From assembly GCA_002224055.1 (NCBI GenBank), contig AZLU01000093.1, positions 1-51,714 of the forward strand: DNA of 51,714 nt, in the 5' to 3' direction. The stretch comes from Pezizomycotina sp. ARF18. Lineage: Eukaryota > Ascomycota. The notes beneath the pieces are model-generated. The model was not told the origin of the DNA. It searched no databases and worked only from the letters and a program-made list of their open reading frames with translations. The translations under genes were made by a program, and so were the position numbers. Shown piece by piece: positions 1 to 12,135 of this stretch (position 1 is the stretch's first letter; the number at the start of each line of letters is the position of its first letter).

Positions 1-1240
1 AAATTAAAGCTTATTCTTATTATTTAATTTTAAACTTATTTTACTAACTTCTTTAAGTTATTATTAATAATTATATTATTAAGAAACTTTAGTTCTTTAA
101 ATAAGACTCTTAAAAATAATAGCTTTTACTTATTTAAAAATGACGCGGTAAAAAAGTATATTATAGATACTATTTTAAACTTATTATTATAGTTAGTAAT
201 TCTTTCTAAAGGCTTTATTTATAGTAATATTATTACTAGAAGTATAATCATTTATATCGCTATTAATCTAGATTTATTTTATATTATTTAAATAAAAATA
301 ACTTTAGAGAAAATAGAAAAAAGACTAATACCGTAAAACTATTCTTAGTAAGCTTTTTCTACCTTATAAGTTTAATATTTTTATAATAAAAAAATTAATC
401 TACTTAAAGTTAAAATTACCCGTATTTTATTACTACTAGCGTTTTTATTAAAGCTTTTAACTAACTTATATATTTAAAAATATTAATTATATATACTTTA
501 ATACTTTAATATATATAATATCTTTAAAACGTATTACAATTTTTAGCTTATTGAGATAAATATTTCTTTTTTATAAAAAGTAAACTATAAATTTAACTTT
601 ATAAACGTAACGTATAATATAATAATTAAAGTTTATAAGTATAATCATTTTAAAGCTTTATTCCGATATTTAAAGATAAAAATAGACTTTATTTCTATAG
701 AATAATATATAATAATATACTAAAGAATATTATATTAATCTTTTTTTTCTGGCAAAATTAACTCTATTAATAAATAAACTCTTATAAATAAAATAGCTAT
801 TTATATCGTAGAAGTTACCAGCAGCTATAGGTAGTTTTATTTTAGATTATTTAAAAGAATTTATTTTATCTAGCTAAAAAATTCTATAAGACCTTTTTAA
901 TGTTATTTTTCTATAAAATTAGCTTAGTTTAAAGTTATATTGTATAATTTTTTTACCTCGCAGCTAGTAAAGGGGTAAAATGCTATTACTTTATAAATAT
1001 CATATAACTAGCCGGACTAAGAGTATATAGCTATACTAAATAATCTTAGGCTAGCGTTAGAGTAAGGCTTTAATAGATTATTAGTATAAATGAAAATCTT
1101 CTAGATCTAGGTTACTCTACGTCCAAGGTAATAATAGACTTGTATATATTAAGACAAGGACGCTATAGAACTATAAAGCCTCTTAGAAAGAGTAGGTTTT
1201 AAAATCATTAGAGTAATTATAGCATAGGGAAGGCCCTTTG
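1..1240. repeat. RIP-degraded AT-rich block, origin unknown
   Basis: This block is extremely AT-rich, full of stop codons in all frames, and nearly lacks CpA and TpG while keeping some CpG. That is the usual signature of repeat-induced point mutation acting on a duplicated sequence. It runs off the left edge. I could not recognise a reverse transcriptase, integrase or transposase motif or terminal repeats in it, so the element class is unknown. Base composition recovers between about 1180 and 1300. Confidence 0.7.
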
Positions 1241-1490
1241 GAATTATTGAAACGAAACTAAGAGAAGAAAGGAAATAAGCATACTTTAATAAAATGTAGC
1301 GGCTGGGGACAATATTTTCCGATGAGATGTTTCAAACCACTTTTATCTGAAGAAGAGAGATTATTTGTATTTAATAAGTTAATACATTGAAAGTATATAC
1401 AAATTGAACATCAATCAAGACTAAAAAGCTTGAGATACAAGTTTCTCACGCTCCCTCCTCGGGGTAACTGTTATTATACAGCGCGATATT

Positions 1491-2660
1491 TTATGCTGCG
1501 TCCTCCTCTCTCAAGACGCGGTCCAATCCCAACCTATGCCGAGTGCTATATGACTGAATACCAGCTGTGCCCTCAGCTTCCGTTATCAACTCCTTGCGCC
1601 GAGTATCCACGAGGAGACGAATCAAATCGGGACGCATGTAATGTCCGGCAAAATCCGCGAGAACCTTTGTCAGATGTGTTTCGTTCAGATCAATATCAAC
1701 GAAAGCAGCCCGTCAAAGTCCTTGTCTGGCTTAACAGCAAGACTACCGTCTGGCCGATAGATCCTCGCGTGGCCGTTGTATACTGAGGGGTCTGTCTCTG
1801 GCTCTGCGCCTTCCGGAGTGTTCTTGCGCAAGCCTTCAACCGAGAGCCGTTGGAACGGGGCAAGTGTCCAAGTTCCAGTCTCAATAGCGTATGCTGGAGT
1901 AACAAGGTCCGACGCGGGATCGGCATAGTTTGTTGCGGGGTCTGGCGCCACTCTGCGCTCGATACCGGGGTAAACAGGCCACGCCGCGATATGAACCTGT
2001 TCACCGGAGGAGACGTTCAGCGCTTTGAGAAACGGGTTCATATTCTCCCAACAATTCAGTTGCCCAACGCGTCCGATTTCCGTCTCGGATACCGACATGA
2101 AGGTGTCTCCAGAACCGTCACCGTAAACCAGTTTTTCGACATGTGTCGGCTTGATCTTACGCCGGTGGTTGATTACGGCGCCATCGGGGCCGATGAGCAC
2201 CTGGGAAAGATACAAGGTAGCATGATCGATCTCGGAGAATCCCAACGAGAAAATATCTGATTTGTCACGCGCGGCACGGCGGATGCGGTGCATCTCGTCG
2301 GAATCGACAGGGAGGAATTCTCCCGATACTTTTTCAACATCGGCAAGGATTGAAGATACGTAATCTTCCACATCCAGTAAGGGTAGCCAGGTATCCCTAC
2401 GGCGAAAGTTAGCATTCTCTGTTTCGCGCTCTTTGAAGGGAACTGTGAACTACTTACAAACTTCTGGGAAGGCGATAAGCTTGCAGCCAGCTTTTCCGGC
2501 TTCATTAATGAAATCAATCGTTTTCTGTACACCAGCCTCCAGATCGAACCACTATATAATGCATTAGGTATGAACACTGGAACTTCTACATAGTTTATTG
2601 GAATGAGCTTACCGCCGGTTCGGACGTTACCGCAGCCGCTTTGTATTTTGTGATCGTCAT
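1491..2660 (-). CDS. cyanide hydratase (nitrilase superfamily), two frameshifts
   Basis: The product converts hydrogen cyanide to formamide (EC 4.2.1.66) in the cytosol, a detoxification enzyme of the nitrilase superfamily. The protein starts [16 protein letters not shown]. Exon 1 is 2613-2660, exon 2 is 2458-2551 and exon 3 starts at 2396. The introns have GTAAGC/TAG and GTAAGT/TAG borders, and the second has a CTAAC branch site. Exon 2 ends in AFPEV and exon 3 begins [11 protein letters not shown]. The catalytic triad is visible: Glu in FPEV, Lys in HRRKIKPTH and Cys in [12 protein letters not shown]. The C-terminus ([13 protein letters not shown], stop 1491) is typical of the family, and the total length of about 350-360 residues is normal. 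Two single-base losses break the frame: one near 2315-2325, after KKYREN, in a short C run, and one near 1705, after DFDGLL, in a T run. No other lesions are seen, so either sequencing error or a recent pseudogene is possible. Cyanide hydratase is preferred over a generic nitrilase because of near-continuous agreement with the fungal family. Confidence 0.9.
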
Positions 2661-3554
2661 TTCCACTTCTTGTAGAATCGTGTGTTCTTTTCTGTTACTG
2701 GTTCTTTGTAGTCGGAGGAACGAAGTATCTTTTAGTTGTAGAATGAAGCAAATGAGTAGTATCTACTCTGCCAGAGATCTTTAAGATATTTATATCCCCT
2801 GAAGCCGCTATCTTCGTCCTTTCTTAAGGCTTACAAATAATGCTTTGAGAGCTTTGTTTGACATTAGCTTCTCCTCATTGAAAGTGGCCTGATTTTACGA
2901 TTCCGGCGGACTTATTTCACGGATTTCACCCGAGCCACGCGACGATAGCAGGGGTAAACAACGGGACCGCATTCTAGAATATATCTCCGAGGAAGGTGAT
3001 CCCTGCGCGATGTCAAATATCTACCTCAATTCTCACCGCCTTCAAGTTCGCGGTTTCTGACATCCGACTTTGCGGACTTTTTCTCCCATTAGAGGAACCG
3101 TTCAAGTAGTCAACTGTAGTTCACTTGAGAGAATAATCCCAGAAACTGCGACTTTTCACTATACCATTAAACCGATGACAACATCCTAAAATCATCCCTG
3201 ACGTCTCACGCGCCGAGGACCGCCAAGACGACCTTCGGAGGTCGCCGATATTCCATCGGGATACATCTGAATGTTAGTAATTCACGATACCAAACTGATG
3301 TTCTGACGTCCGTAATAATAAACTATACATGTCTGGTAGCTATTGCTTGAATCTGGGACATTTGTTCTGAACAACGCACGTATTCATCTCTTAACTCTGG
3401 ATAACGTACTTCCAACAAGAGCGTAGGTTGGGTCATTGAATGGTCTATTTTCAGTGCCATGGTCTAGAAAGCCGTAGCAGAGGTCGTTGATTTCACAAGA
3501 ACAGGATACTAGACTTAATTACGCTGGACATTAGAGGAATTCACGCATCCCTCA
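2661..3554. other. intergenic, no gene seen
   Basis: This stretch lies between the start of the cyanide hydratase gene and the 3' end of the FAD monooxygenase gene. It should contain the cyanide hydratase promoter. I see no convincing ORF, RNA gene or repeat in it. Confidence 0.5.
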
Positions 3555-5155
3555 TCAACGCCAGAAATTCATCCATCGTCGTAAGCCGCCAATGAAAGCT
3601 ACATATCCGTCTGGCCGGATATACACATAGCCAGGTTTGCTAAAGCCATATCTAGAGTGGAGATTGCCTTTAACGTCTAGCACGCCTCCACGCCCAACAG
3701 GCTCTGCACCGTATAATGTTACTCTTTCAGCTCCGTGGGAATTGTTTTCTGAGAAGTTCTTCTCGTGCTTGGTGAGTTCTTCCTCATTTGTAGCGTTAGA
3801 CAAGACCCCGAGAAGAGAATTAACTTGTACCTTGGTCCTCTACAAAGCTCTAACAACCATTTGCTTTCTCCTCTGTCTTTAACCCGTCCATCAGGAGCCC
3901 GGTCGCCGCCTCGTATCGGACCTCGCCACCCATAAGCATTTCCAACAATGGGGCTCCAACGGTAGTGGATACCAAACTCGAGAATGAATTTGAATGCTTT
4001 TGCTCGGCGGTGCCTACTGCTCAGTATCCAAGGCAAAACCCAGGGCAGGAGTGTGTTTCTAATGGCAACATAAACCGGATTTCCCCAGCTCGCCCATTCG
4101 AATATCTTGTCAGTTCCCTTAAGAAGAGTTTGTCCGATCGGTCGGCGTTCGGCATTGTATGTATCCAGAAACGCGTCGTCCTTTTCGCCGCGCAAAACGG
4201 CCGCGAGCTTCCATCCGAGGTTTATGGCGTCTTGTATGCCGGTGTTCATGCCTTGCCCGCCGGCAGGGCTGTGAATGTGTGCAGCATCTCCCGCAACAAA
4301 GAGGCGCCCAGAACGATAGTTATCAACTGCACGGTGATGCAATCGGAACCTAGTAATCCAAATTGGATCGTAAAGTTCGCCTTTCCCAGGGGCAAGTGCG
4401 TTGAAGTGTGCCTGAAAATCTTCCAGAGTGGGTTCCCCCTCGGTCGATTCTTTCAGTTCAAGGCCGACGCATATAATTCGAACCAAGTCTCCCTTCATTG
4501 GCAAGATTACCATGAGCCCACGTGTAAGGAAGATCATCATATGGTCCGTCGGTTGGTCCCACCGTATATGCACGTCGCACAGGATAAAGTTCTGGGCGTA
4601 GGTACCTCCTTCAAATTTCAAACCAGCGGCACGACGAACAATGCTATGCGCGCCATCAGCGCCCACGATGTACTTGGCTCGGAGATTCTCCTTTTCCCCA
4701 CCTGGGTGGGTCAAAGCCAAGGAAACACCCGTATTGTCTGGAGTAATCTCCTCTACCGTTATTCCGCGCTCCACCTCTTTATCGTATTCGCTTAGGCGGG
4801 AGTCCAAAAACTGCTCTGTCTCTACCTGTGAAATGAACAAAGGTCTATCAAAGGCTGTATCAGTGAGTCCAAGATCTGTCAACCTGATTTCAGCAATCCT
4901 CTTCTTGTTGATGTGAAAGTATCCTCCGATGGCATTGTTTCCCTGTGCGATATAATAATCAATAGTGCCGAGGCGATTGAACAATTCAAGCGTACGAGGC
5001 TGAACGACGAGAGCGCGACTCTTATCTGACCGCGAGCGTTCCTTGTCGATAATTCGGAAGGATATATTTTGACTCGCGAGCTCGATCGCCAGGGACAAGC
5101 CCGTAGGCCCTCCTCCGATGATGATTACATCCGTCTCGCTTCCGGCGCTCGTCAT
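3555..5155 (-). CDS. FAD-dependent aromatic-ring monooxygenase (group A)
   Basis: This is a single-component flavoprotein hydroxylase of the phenol 2-monooxygenase/MhpA-like type, which uses NAD(P)H and O2 to hydroxylate aromatic or polyketide substrates. It starts MTSAGSETDVIIIGGGPTG, giving the GxGxxG dinucleotide-binding fold at residues ~9-20. The DG motif is in YIVGADGAHSIVRRAAG (~165-180). The GD motif is in RLFVAGDAAHIHSPAGGQG (~285-305). The first reading frame runs about 450 residues to KLILFSG and then slips. The C-terminal thioredoxin-like segment with GYVYIRPDGYVAFIGG lies in another frame and ends at 3555. The slip, at about 3800-3815, is explained by one missing G in a G4 run, so the product would be about 533 residues, normal for the family. 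No introns were seen. The substrate cannot be told. A role in secondary metabolism is possible, given a terpene cyclase 7 kb away, but unproven. Confidence 0.9.
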
Positions 5156-6346
5156 TTGAACTTAGTAGCGCTGGGTAATATGTTTGAATATGCGACTTTG
5201 AATACGAGGAAAGAAAACTGCAGTTAAATCGCAACCCACAATGAGCCCCGAATCAAAAAAAAAAAAAATCACTTACTATCTTTAATAAACGGCGATATTA
5301 GAATCTGCAACTGAACAGTGAAGACTTCCTCAAAACCAAAAAGTCATCTCGAAATTTCGAGTCATATTCTTCAGCCTTTTATTCTTGAGGTAATACAGAA
5401 CAGATGACTGAAGGCGAAGAAGTCCGGGAAGAAGCGGGGTAGCTGGTCGGAGGATCCTCGACGTTGCTGGACAGCTTAGTGGTTAGTTGACGCAATAATT
5501 GTGGTCTGTTTGTTTGTTACACCATCGGGATTTTCCCCGAAATTCGGCCGATAATCGCTGAAGATTATCATGTCGAGTAACAAGGAGAATGTACACCTGG
5601 AGCTATCCGCCGGGGATGCTAGTCGACGATTGAATGAATCACTTGATCAGCTTCGAGTTCTTCTTCAAATCTAGGTTGTTTCATTTTTTCTTTTTTTTTT
5701 TTACAGAGTTCGTTTCATCTGACAGCCTTCTAGGTTTCTCGTTTCCTCTTTACCTAATAACTATTAGCAACGCCTCAACTTCGTATTTCTCAAACAGCCA
5801 ATTTTCAAATTAAGGAAAGATCTGCATTAGCATGTTATTTCATTGTTATTTATAACCCTGTTACGTGTTTGGTTTCCTCGGCTGCCTGCGAACATGAAAA
5901 GGAGTTTCAACGTGACCTTCTGGCAAACCAGAATTGCGAGTTATAGATGGTCCACAATGTTATAAGAACTATCCTGTCGAGCTCTTCCTCTTATGTTCTT
6001 ACCTCTTTTACAAGGCTTTGGACCGTGATGTCTACCTGCCATCTCTGAAACGGAGGCTGCTACAGGCCTTTTGAGCAGGTTCAATTTTCATTGCGGTAAC
6101 CAGTACTCGCTAACCTTCTGTCCTCAAAAACGTACTTATACACGACTAGCTTGGTTCGCACCTTTCCGTACCGACGCAAACGACTTCCTCACGTATAACC
6201 CACAATCTTGCGGCGAAAACAGCCCTCAGGAGCACACGGAGCGATCAGGCCCCTGGAACCCGTCTATCCACGTCTCAGAGACTGATCCTTCGAGCCACGT
6301 TTTTCAAGAATCCAAGCCATCCCAATTGATCAGACCCTGGCACCAT
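5156..6346. other. intergenic region between divergent genes
   Basis: This is a non-coding gap of more than 1 kb between the FAD monooxygenase (-) and the PTH11-like receptor (+). It holds an A tract at about 5257-5269 and a pyrimidine/T tract at about 5680-5703. It should contain both promoters. No gene is supported; the ORF 6071-6382 has no recognisable content. Confidence 0.5.
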
Positions 6347-6356
6347 TATATAAATA
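6347..6356 (+). promoter_or_regulatory. TATA-like box of PTH11-like gene 1
   Basis: The sequence TATATAAATA lies about 140 bp upstream of the probable start codon at 6495. It is followed by a CT-rich stretch (about 6400-6425), a layout common in filamentous fungal core promoters. The assignment rests on motif and position only. Confidence 0.4.
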
Positions 6357-6494
6357 TCGGCTCGTGGAGCCTCCGCTGTTAAGGTTAACTCGGCAGACGG
6401 GCCCTTAATTTCTCCATCTCTCTTAAGCATTTTCGTAATATTTACTAGTTAGTTCCTTTAAAATTTAACCCAATATTAATCTCATTGAATCAAA

Positions 6495-7535
6495 ATGTCC
6501 GACGAGCGGTTGATACTGCTGCAGCTAGCGACAACCGAGAGCCTGAGGACGTTCAGGTGTTCATCGATTACTTTGCCGATACGAACGGTCCACGGCTGTC
6601 TATTGCCGTATACTTTTTCTCGGCTTTTGCCTCTGCTCTCGTCCTTCTCCGACTCTACGCACGGTTAGTTCACAATCCGACTACTTCACGCAGACTGAGA
6701 CCCGATGACTGGTGGATAATCGCAGCATGGCTTTGTTACCTAGTTACCTTGGTTTTCGCGACGATACAGTTCAAGTCTTATGGTCTCGGAGACGGAATAG
6801 GGGGCGTGTTTGCGAAAGGAAAGCCGACAGAACTACTCGAGGTCAGCACATCGCGTTATCATGGGTTTTTTCAAACATTCCCATCATGTAGATAACTTGC
6901 TAACTCAATGATTCAGACTCTGTACTTTGGCGCTTTGTTTTATCTCATGACAATGTCCTTCAGCAAGTTCTCAATCCTGTCGCTGTATTGGATGGTTTTG
7001 GGTAGCCTCGATCATGTACGCCCGTATCTCCTAGGCTGCACATGGTTTTTAGCATCCGGGACCGTGGAATGCTCGGGTGGTCATTGTTTCATGCGTTCCT
7101 GTCAATCAACAGTTCGATATTCGCTTGATCAGTATGTAGGCTCTCATCGAAATCTGCATGCGTGGCAGCATCACTAACATCTCTGTGATAAAACAGATAA
7201 CAAGTGCCGTCTTCTGACAATGCACGAGCTACTCGGTGTGTTTGTCTTTACGACAATAACCGATATCATGCTCATGCTTCTCTCCATCCCGCTCCTCAAG
7301 ACTCTGAGGCTCCCCGACACGAGAAAGTAGGCATTTCTCCATGTTCGCCTTAACTCTCGTTACTATTGCGGCTAGTATGGCAAGAACGATCGTCATGGTT
7401 AAAAATCAAGATCTTACGGAGTTGGTTGTCTGGGGCTTCGTGGAGAGCAGTCTCTGCGTGGTTGTCGCCTGTATTCCAGCACTTCGCGCCATGGCAGCCA
7501 AGTTCAAGAGGAAGGTTATCGGAAGTAGAAGCTAG
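6495..7535 (+). CDS. PTH11-like receptor / fungal rhodopsin-domain protein 1
   Basis: This is a seven-helix membrane protein of the fungal PTH11-like GPCR family, thought to sense surface or chemical cues. Visible hallmarks are a first helix near YFFSAFASALVLLRLYARL, the conserved DDWWIIAAWLCYLVTLVFA, and YGLGDGIG before the first intron. After the intron (donor near 6840, acceptor CAG near 6916) comes TLYFGALFYLMTMSFSKFSI. The second intron is 61 bp, with a GTATGT-type donor, CTAAC branch and CAG acceptor, at about 7134-7197. The last helices include GVFVFTTITDIMLMLLSIPL and CVVVACIPALRAM. The only good ATG (6495) is out of frame with helix 1 unless one base is restored near 6508. Two more slips are needed, near 7075 and 7328. 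The C-terminal tail is short. Ligand unknown. Confidence 0.75.
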
Positions 7536-7980
7536 AAGACGAGGAGGATATGAGCGAGTTGACATTCAGTAACAGTTCACTGTAATTAATGTTTAAAATC
7601 AAATTTTCTTATGCATATTCATAGTAATAATAATAGCCAGTAGTCTGTAAGCTACAAAGATTTTGTGTCAAGAAGAAGAGTAAGGTAGCAATTTTACGCT
7701 TATGAAACACATATTAATAAAGTAATCTTTGAATCCTTAAATTCGTAATGAGATATTTCATTATTGAAATACAATCTTTCTTCAGTCAAGTACGACTGTC
7801 TGCCCAAGCTTAAAGGCAAGAGTTGTTCCCTCCACCGCAAAATACGCACTTTCAAACTTCCTCACACACGGGAATTAATGCCTAAAAATGATCATACCGT
7901 TGACTTGAAAGCGTTCGTCGCTGCTGAGGTAGAACGAATTTCGGTTTATGAGAATAGGAGAAGGTGATTGTAATCGTTGA
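7536..7980. other. 3' intergenic region
   Basis: This is an AT-rich gap between converging genes, the PTH11-like receptor (+) and the CREG-like gene (-). No gene, RNA or repeat is supported. Confidence 0.5.
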
Positions 7981-8821
7981 TCACAACTCCAGAGAGTCTG
8001 TTTCGGGGTTGGAATGAATCGCATCTAGTGATACCGAGTGATACACCGCAGGCGGAATGAATCCCACGTAGCTAATTTAACATTTGAGTGAGCGTGCTTT
8101 GCGAATATCCTTTGTGTATTTTGCAGCGTGAAACGCGATGTTTGGCAGTTAAAAGGTTTCTTTCACTTACGCGACATTGCCGAATCCGCCAACCCAGTAA
8201 ACGCTCTCAACCTGCAGCTTGACCCAGTAAGTTCCGTGGAAGCCGGTGCCAGGCATCCACCACTTAGCCTCGGGATGCCGAGCAACATAGCAAGCCTGAA
8301 CGCGCTGCTGTTCTTCTGGAATGGTGATGTTGACAACTTTGCCCATTAAGGCAAGACGCGGTCGGGCGATTGGGTGGTAACCTTCACCCGTTGGGGTCTC
8401 CCGAAGAGACAGGGTTACAGGTGCGCCATTTGCGGCGTTCCGAAACCTTGAAATGACAATCATCTGTTAGGCATAGACTGATAAACGGATTTTCCTTCTG
8501 CGTGTCGCAGTTTTCTTGACTTACGACGTGGCCACGTTCATTGCGAGCATGGTAGGCTGCCATCCGAGGAACAGTCGGCATAGTACTCCATAAGGCCAAT
8601 CGGCACGCCTCTGACTTCCTTGCGGGCGAAGTCATCCGGATACACGCTGCTGAGAGTCCTATAGTCTCCCGAAATACGAGTTCGCGGCTGATACCGCTGC
8701 CTCTTCCACGTCGGAGGATCGAAGGTGGCGCTGTGACTTGGAATACTGGCTCCAGCAACGAGAAGCGGAGAATCAGACTTCCGCAAAGGAACGGAAGGGT
8801 GGTTTTGACAAAGCTGAACAT
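7981..8821 (-). CDS. CREG-like secreted protein (FMN-binding split-barrel fold)
   Basis: This is a member of the CREG/pyridoxamine-5'-phosphate-oxidase-like family, which in fungi are secreted or vacuolar proteins of unclear function, often without oxidase activity. The start at 8821 begins MFSFVKTTLPFLCGSL, a probable signal peptide. Diagnostic blocks in order are SGDYRTLSSVYPDDF, GVPIGLMEYYADCS, LAMNVATS, FRNAANGAPVTLSLRE, a segment with HPEAKWWMPG, and SVYWVGGFGNVA. Two introns are supported. The first falls between VATS and FRNAA (donor GTAAGT near 8525, acceptor AAG near 8447). The second is 8072-8170 (GTAAGT to TAG) and joins NVA to YVGFIPPAVYH. The stop is TGA at 7981. The N-terminal third (8560-8800) needs several 1-bp corrections: after the signal peptide, around DPPTW, and before LAMNV. 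Family assignment is firm; the exact N-terminus is not. Confidence 0.8.
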
Positions 8822-9385
8822 ATTTGTGGAGGCTGATTTTTTTATCTACCGATGGAGAGTAGAGAAAAAATATCAGGAGAACCTTGATCAAGCGTTATCG
8901 GATGGTTTGATCTTCTTCCGCGGCACAATGACATCAAGGTGGTTTCTTATAGGGTCCAGCCACCCCTCTAAAAGACTAAAAAGAGGGCATGCAGTAACGA
9001 TTTTCAGGATCCGCCGCTAACAATCTTATTGTCTTTATCGGGGATCCGTCCCAGTGTCACATCTTGGTAAGGATAGAGTTTCAGACGTATTGGACCTCGA
9101 TAGCCTACTCTGTATAGGGAACTGCTCCCGAGTCTTGGAACTTCTTTTGCTTCGAAAGGGAACTTCATGGATCCAGCATCTAAGTTGAATGAGCTGAGCA
9201 GTAAAGAGTGACAGGAGATTTAATAGCTCTCCGCCGTGAATAAATATGCATTCCAAGTAATATTTCCACATTTTCTGACATTTTCTCCGAGGCCTAGGTT
9301 GATTCCTTATTATTCTGAGGACCATTCGATCCATGAAATACATATGCAACAGAGAAAATTTTCTTCGTGGCCTACTTGATTGAAC
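8822..9385. other. divergent intergenic region
   Basis: This gap separates the CREG-like gene (-) from the sulfatase gene (+) and probably holds both promoters. No supported gene or repeat. Confidence 0.45.
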
Positions 9386-12135
9386 ATGAGATCTCGCTTG
9401 GCCCGTAGGGCATGCTGCTCTATCCTGGGTCATCACCGCGACGCTTCTTTTTTTCCCTCTCGGTTTGCGGAATTGTTATATCGAAATTTGTCCATTTGGA
9501 AGCGAACCTAGTATATGAGACTGGCTCTCTAGGCTGCTTCTTCCTCTTCCTACCCACGTTCTTTATCAAAGACGGTGTCGTAATCTCTCTCATTGCGTAC
9601 TCACTCTTCGATATATCACTTAGCAATATTTTCTTCAAAGACTCGGAATTTAATGACAAGTCTGCCCTCTACTTCCCGGAGTCAACCGTCTGGCCTCGAG
9701 AAATTCGAGGTTCCAAACAGCATTCGATACTACTCCGACATGGCCGTAGAGTTTTTCAATATTTCTTCGGAACCATCCTGCCCGTCGTAATCTGGATCAC
9801 GTCTTCGTGCGAGCTTTCCTACTATCTGAATACTCATCAACTGGTTGACTGGACACTTGCTGGTCGCATCATACTGGATTTTTCCAACTTTTTCGGTGTT
9901 TTGACTGGCACTGGTGGTAACGAGATCTCTTTAGCAGTACTAATAGGGCAGCTCATTGCCGCCAGATTCGAACGACCCTCACCGATTCGATGCTTCGCTC
10001 ATTCGACTTGCAGCAGCGCTGGAGTTCTGCAAGTGCCCAGTCTCAACAATCTCTAGTGGCTTTGTTGATGAAAAGCAGTTGATCGCTTCTGAGGTTCGGG
10101 AAATGAAAGGTCGACCACTGCAGCTGCATCTGGCTCGCTTCATCGTTCTCATTTCAGCAACAGGCAGCATTCTCGCTTTGTCGACGTGCCGCCCCGAACT
10201 CCGCTTCGATATGAGTGTGAATTCGCTTCCGGCGGCTCTAACGGATTGCTTTGACGGCCTCTTCCAACAAAAGTCCTCCCTGTTAGACGCACAGGGTTTC
10301 TTGGGTTCCCTATCCGGAACTCATCCAGCTCACTGCTGGTTCCAAGGAACATCGCGATTCGGAGTGGCTGACTAACCAATACATGCCTCGCCGCCTCCTC
10401 CCGGGTTTGAGTACTGGGACAGAGATATAACCGAGGAGTGGAAAAGGTTCGGACAGAAGGCCCTCCTTGGAAGCAGTCCCCAAGGGGCGGATGGAACGGC
10501 ACAATTCTCACGCCTCCGCAGGGCTACCACCATGCTTTCAATCCCTTGAAGTTCTCAAATCTTCACAAGAATATTCATCCGCCACTCAAACAAGGCTTTG
10601 ACTTGGAGCCGGTCGCCTCATCTAATCACAGGTTTCACTACTCTTGACCGGGTCAAGATTCGCAACGTCATCTTCATCCAACTAGAAAGCACTCGCTACG
10701 ACATGTACCCTCTATATAAAGGCACCAACTATGCCCAACACGCCGAGAAGTTCCGTGTGAAGGACGAATCCTATGCTGACCTCGACAGTGTTACACCTTT
10801 TGCTCGAAAGCTCTTTGGCGAGACTCCAGGGAAGGGCGGAATGGGAGGCTTAGTCATGCACGGCACTGAGTCTTTCTGTGCGCTCACACAAAAGAGCATC
10901 ATATCCAGCACATGTGGGACCAGTCCACTAGCCCTAGCTTGGTTCCAAGAGGCGAATGGCCAATGCTACCAGCCGTGCTTCCCTCACGTATTCAAGTTGT
11001 TGAACCGCGAGGCACATAAAGATGGTGATTGGCGCGCCGCCGAGTGGGATGCGAGTTGGCTCCAGACCGCGACGACAACCTTTGATCGGCAGCTCCAACA
11101 GTTCAAAGACATGGGCTTCTCTGAGGAAGACGGAACGCTAGTAACCAAAGAGGTCATGGAATCTGTAAACGGCAATTCCCTGAAGTGATTAAGAATCAAT
11201 CTTACGTGAACTGGATGGGATACACCGATGAACTCCTTCTACCATACTTCCGAGAGAAAATTCGAATGAGCAAGAAGGAAAACAAGCGGCTGTTTATGGG
11301 TCACATCACGACCACGAGCCACCTCCCCTGGTCGCTGCCCAAAATTGGAAGCAGTGGACGTACACCGAGCTTCATTACCGCAACAAGTACTTCAACGCCA
11401 TGGCTTACAATGACCATTGGGTGCGCATGCTCTTTGAGTTGCTGGATGAGGAAGGGATACGCAACGAAACCCTAGTAGTCGTCGCGGGTGACCACGGAAT
11501 GTCCGCCGGGGACGACAACAAGGGTCCCGACGGCTCTTGGAATCCGATCCCCAACCGTGGGTTAACCTTTTCAGGATTCCGTTGATTTTCCATCATCCGC
11601 ATATGCCTCCCTTCCATCTTCACGCCAACGCCAGCAACCGAGACATTTTGCCGACCGTATTCGACCTTTTGCTTTTCTTCCGACTCCTTACCGCATAATA
11701 GTAGGACTCGACAACGTCGGATACTTGAGAGTCTTCTACCCACGTACGAGGCCAATCTTTGATCCGGGAGCGGGTCTACCGGAATAAACTTGGTCTTGAA
11801 AATTACAACATTCACCTTGTCAGCCCGGAGGCGAAATACTTGTTGTCTCCTCAACTGATCCGGAAAATCCCTTCCGTCTACGGGTGCCTCTGAACGGTCG
11901 CCGTCAATATGGGCTTGCGAATCTCCGCGAGGACCCAGACGAGCAGAATGTGCTTCGCGCTTGGACGGCCGATACCTTTTTCGAAGAAGTTGCGACAAGA
12001 TGGGGCGAAGAAGCAAGGGAATGGGCAGAGATGGCCGATACAATATCGCGATGGCAGATTGAGGAGAACAAGCGGCGGTGGGGCATGTTTGAGTCGAAAA
12101 AGAGGTTTACAGAGTTTGGAGGATTCCATGGATAG
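9386..12135 (+). CDS. multi-TM sulfatase (LTA-synthase-like), several frameshifts
   Basis: This is an integral membrane protein with a lumenal or extracellular alkaline-phosphatase-fold domain (Pfam sulfatase family), related in layout to LtaS-like phosphotransferases. Its fungal substrates are not established. The start at 9386 (MRSRLARRAC) leads into hydrophobic helices: FFSLSVCGIVISKF, FFLFLPTFFIKDGVVISLIA, FFGTILPVVIWITS and ARFIVLISATGSILAL. The catalytic domain begins at NVIFIQLESTRYDMYP (~10664-10711). Next come the nucleophile-region block KSIISSTCGTSPLALAWF and YQPCFPHVFKLLN. ETLVVVAGDHGMSAGDD supplies the metal-binding Asp-His pair. The C-terminus is RRWGMFESKKRFTEFGGFHG, stop 12135. 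The total of about 900 residues fits fungal homologues. Frame changes are needed near 9410, 10050, 10370-10440, 10630, 11180, 11340, 11575 and 11870. Some could be introns, but most lack splice signals. Confidence 0.8.

Noticed and set aside
1430-1786. 118-codon plus-strand ORF
   Set aside because: It lies antisense over the 3' end of the cyanide hydratase gene, which has clear homology and catalytic residues on the other strand; it also lacks an ATG start.
3965-4795. 276-codon plus-strand ORF
   Set aside because: It is antisense to the FAD monooxygenase, whose three flavin motifs are on the minus strand; it is a shadow frame.
11405-12043. 212-codon minus-strand ORF
   Set aside because: It overlaps the sulfatase C-terminal region, where plus-strand frames carry family motifs (AGDHGMSAGDD) and a typical C-terminus.
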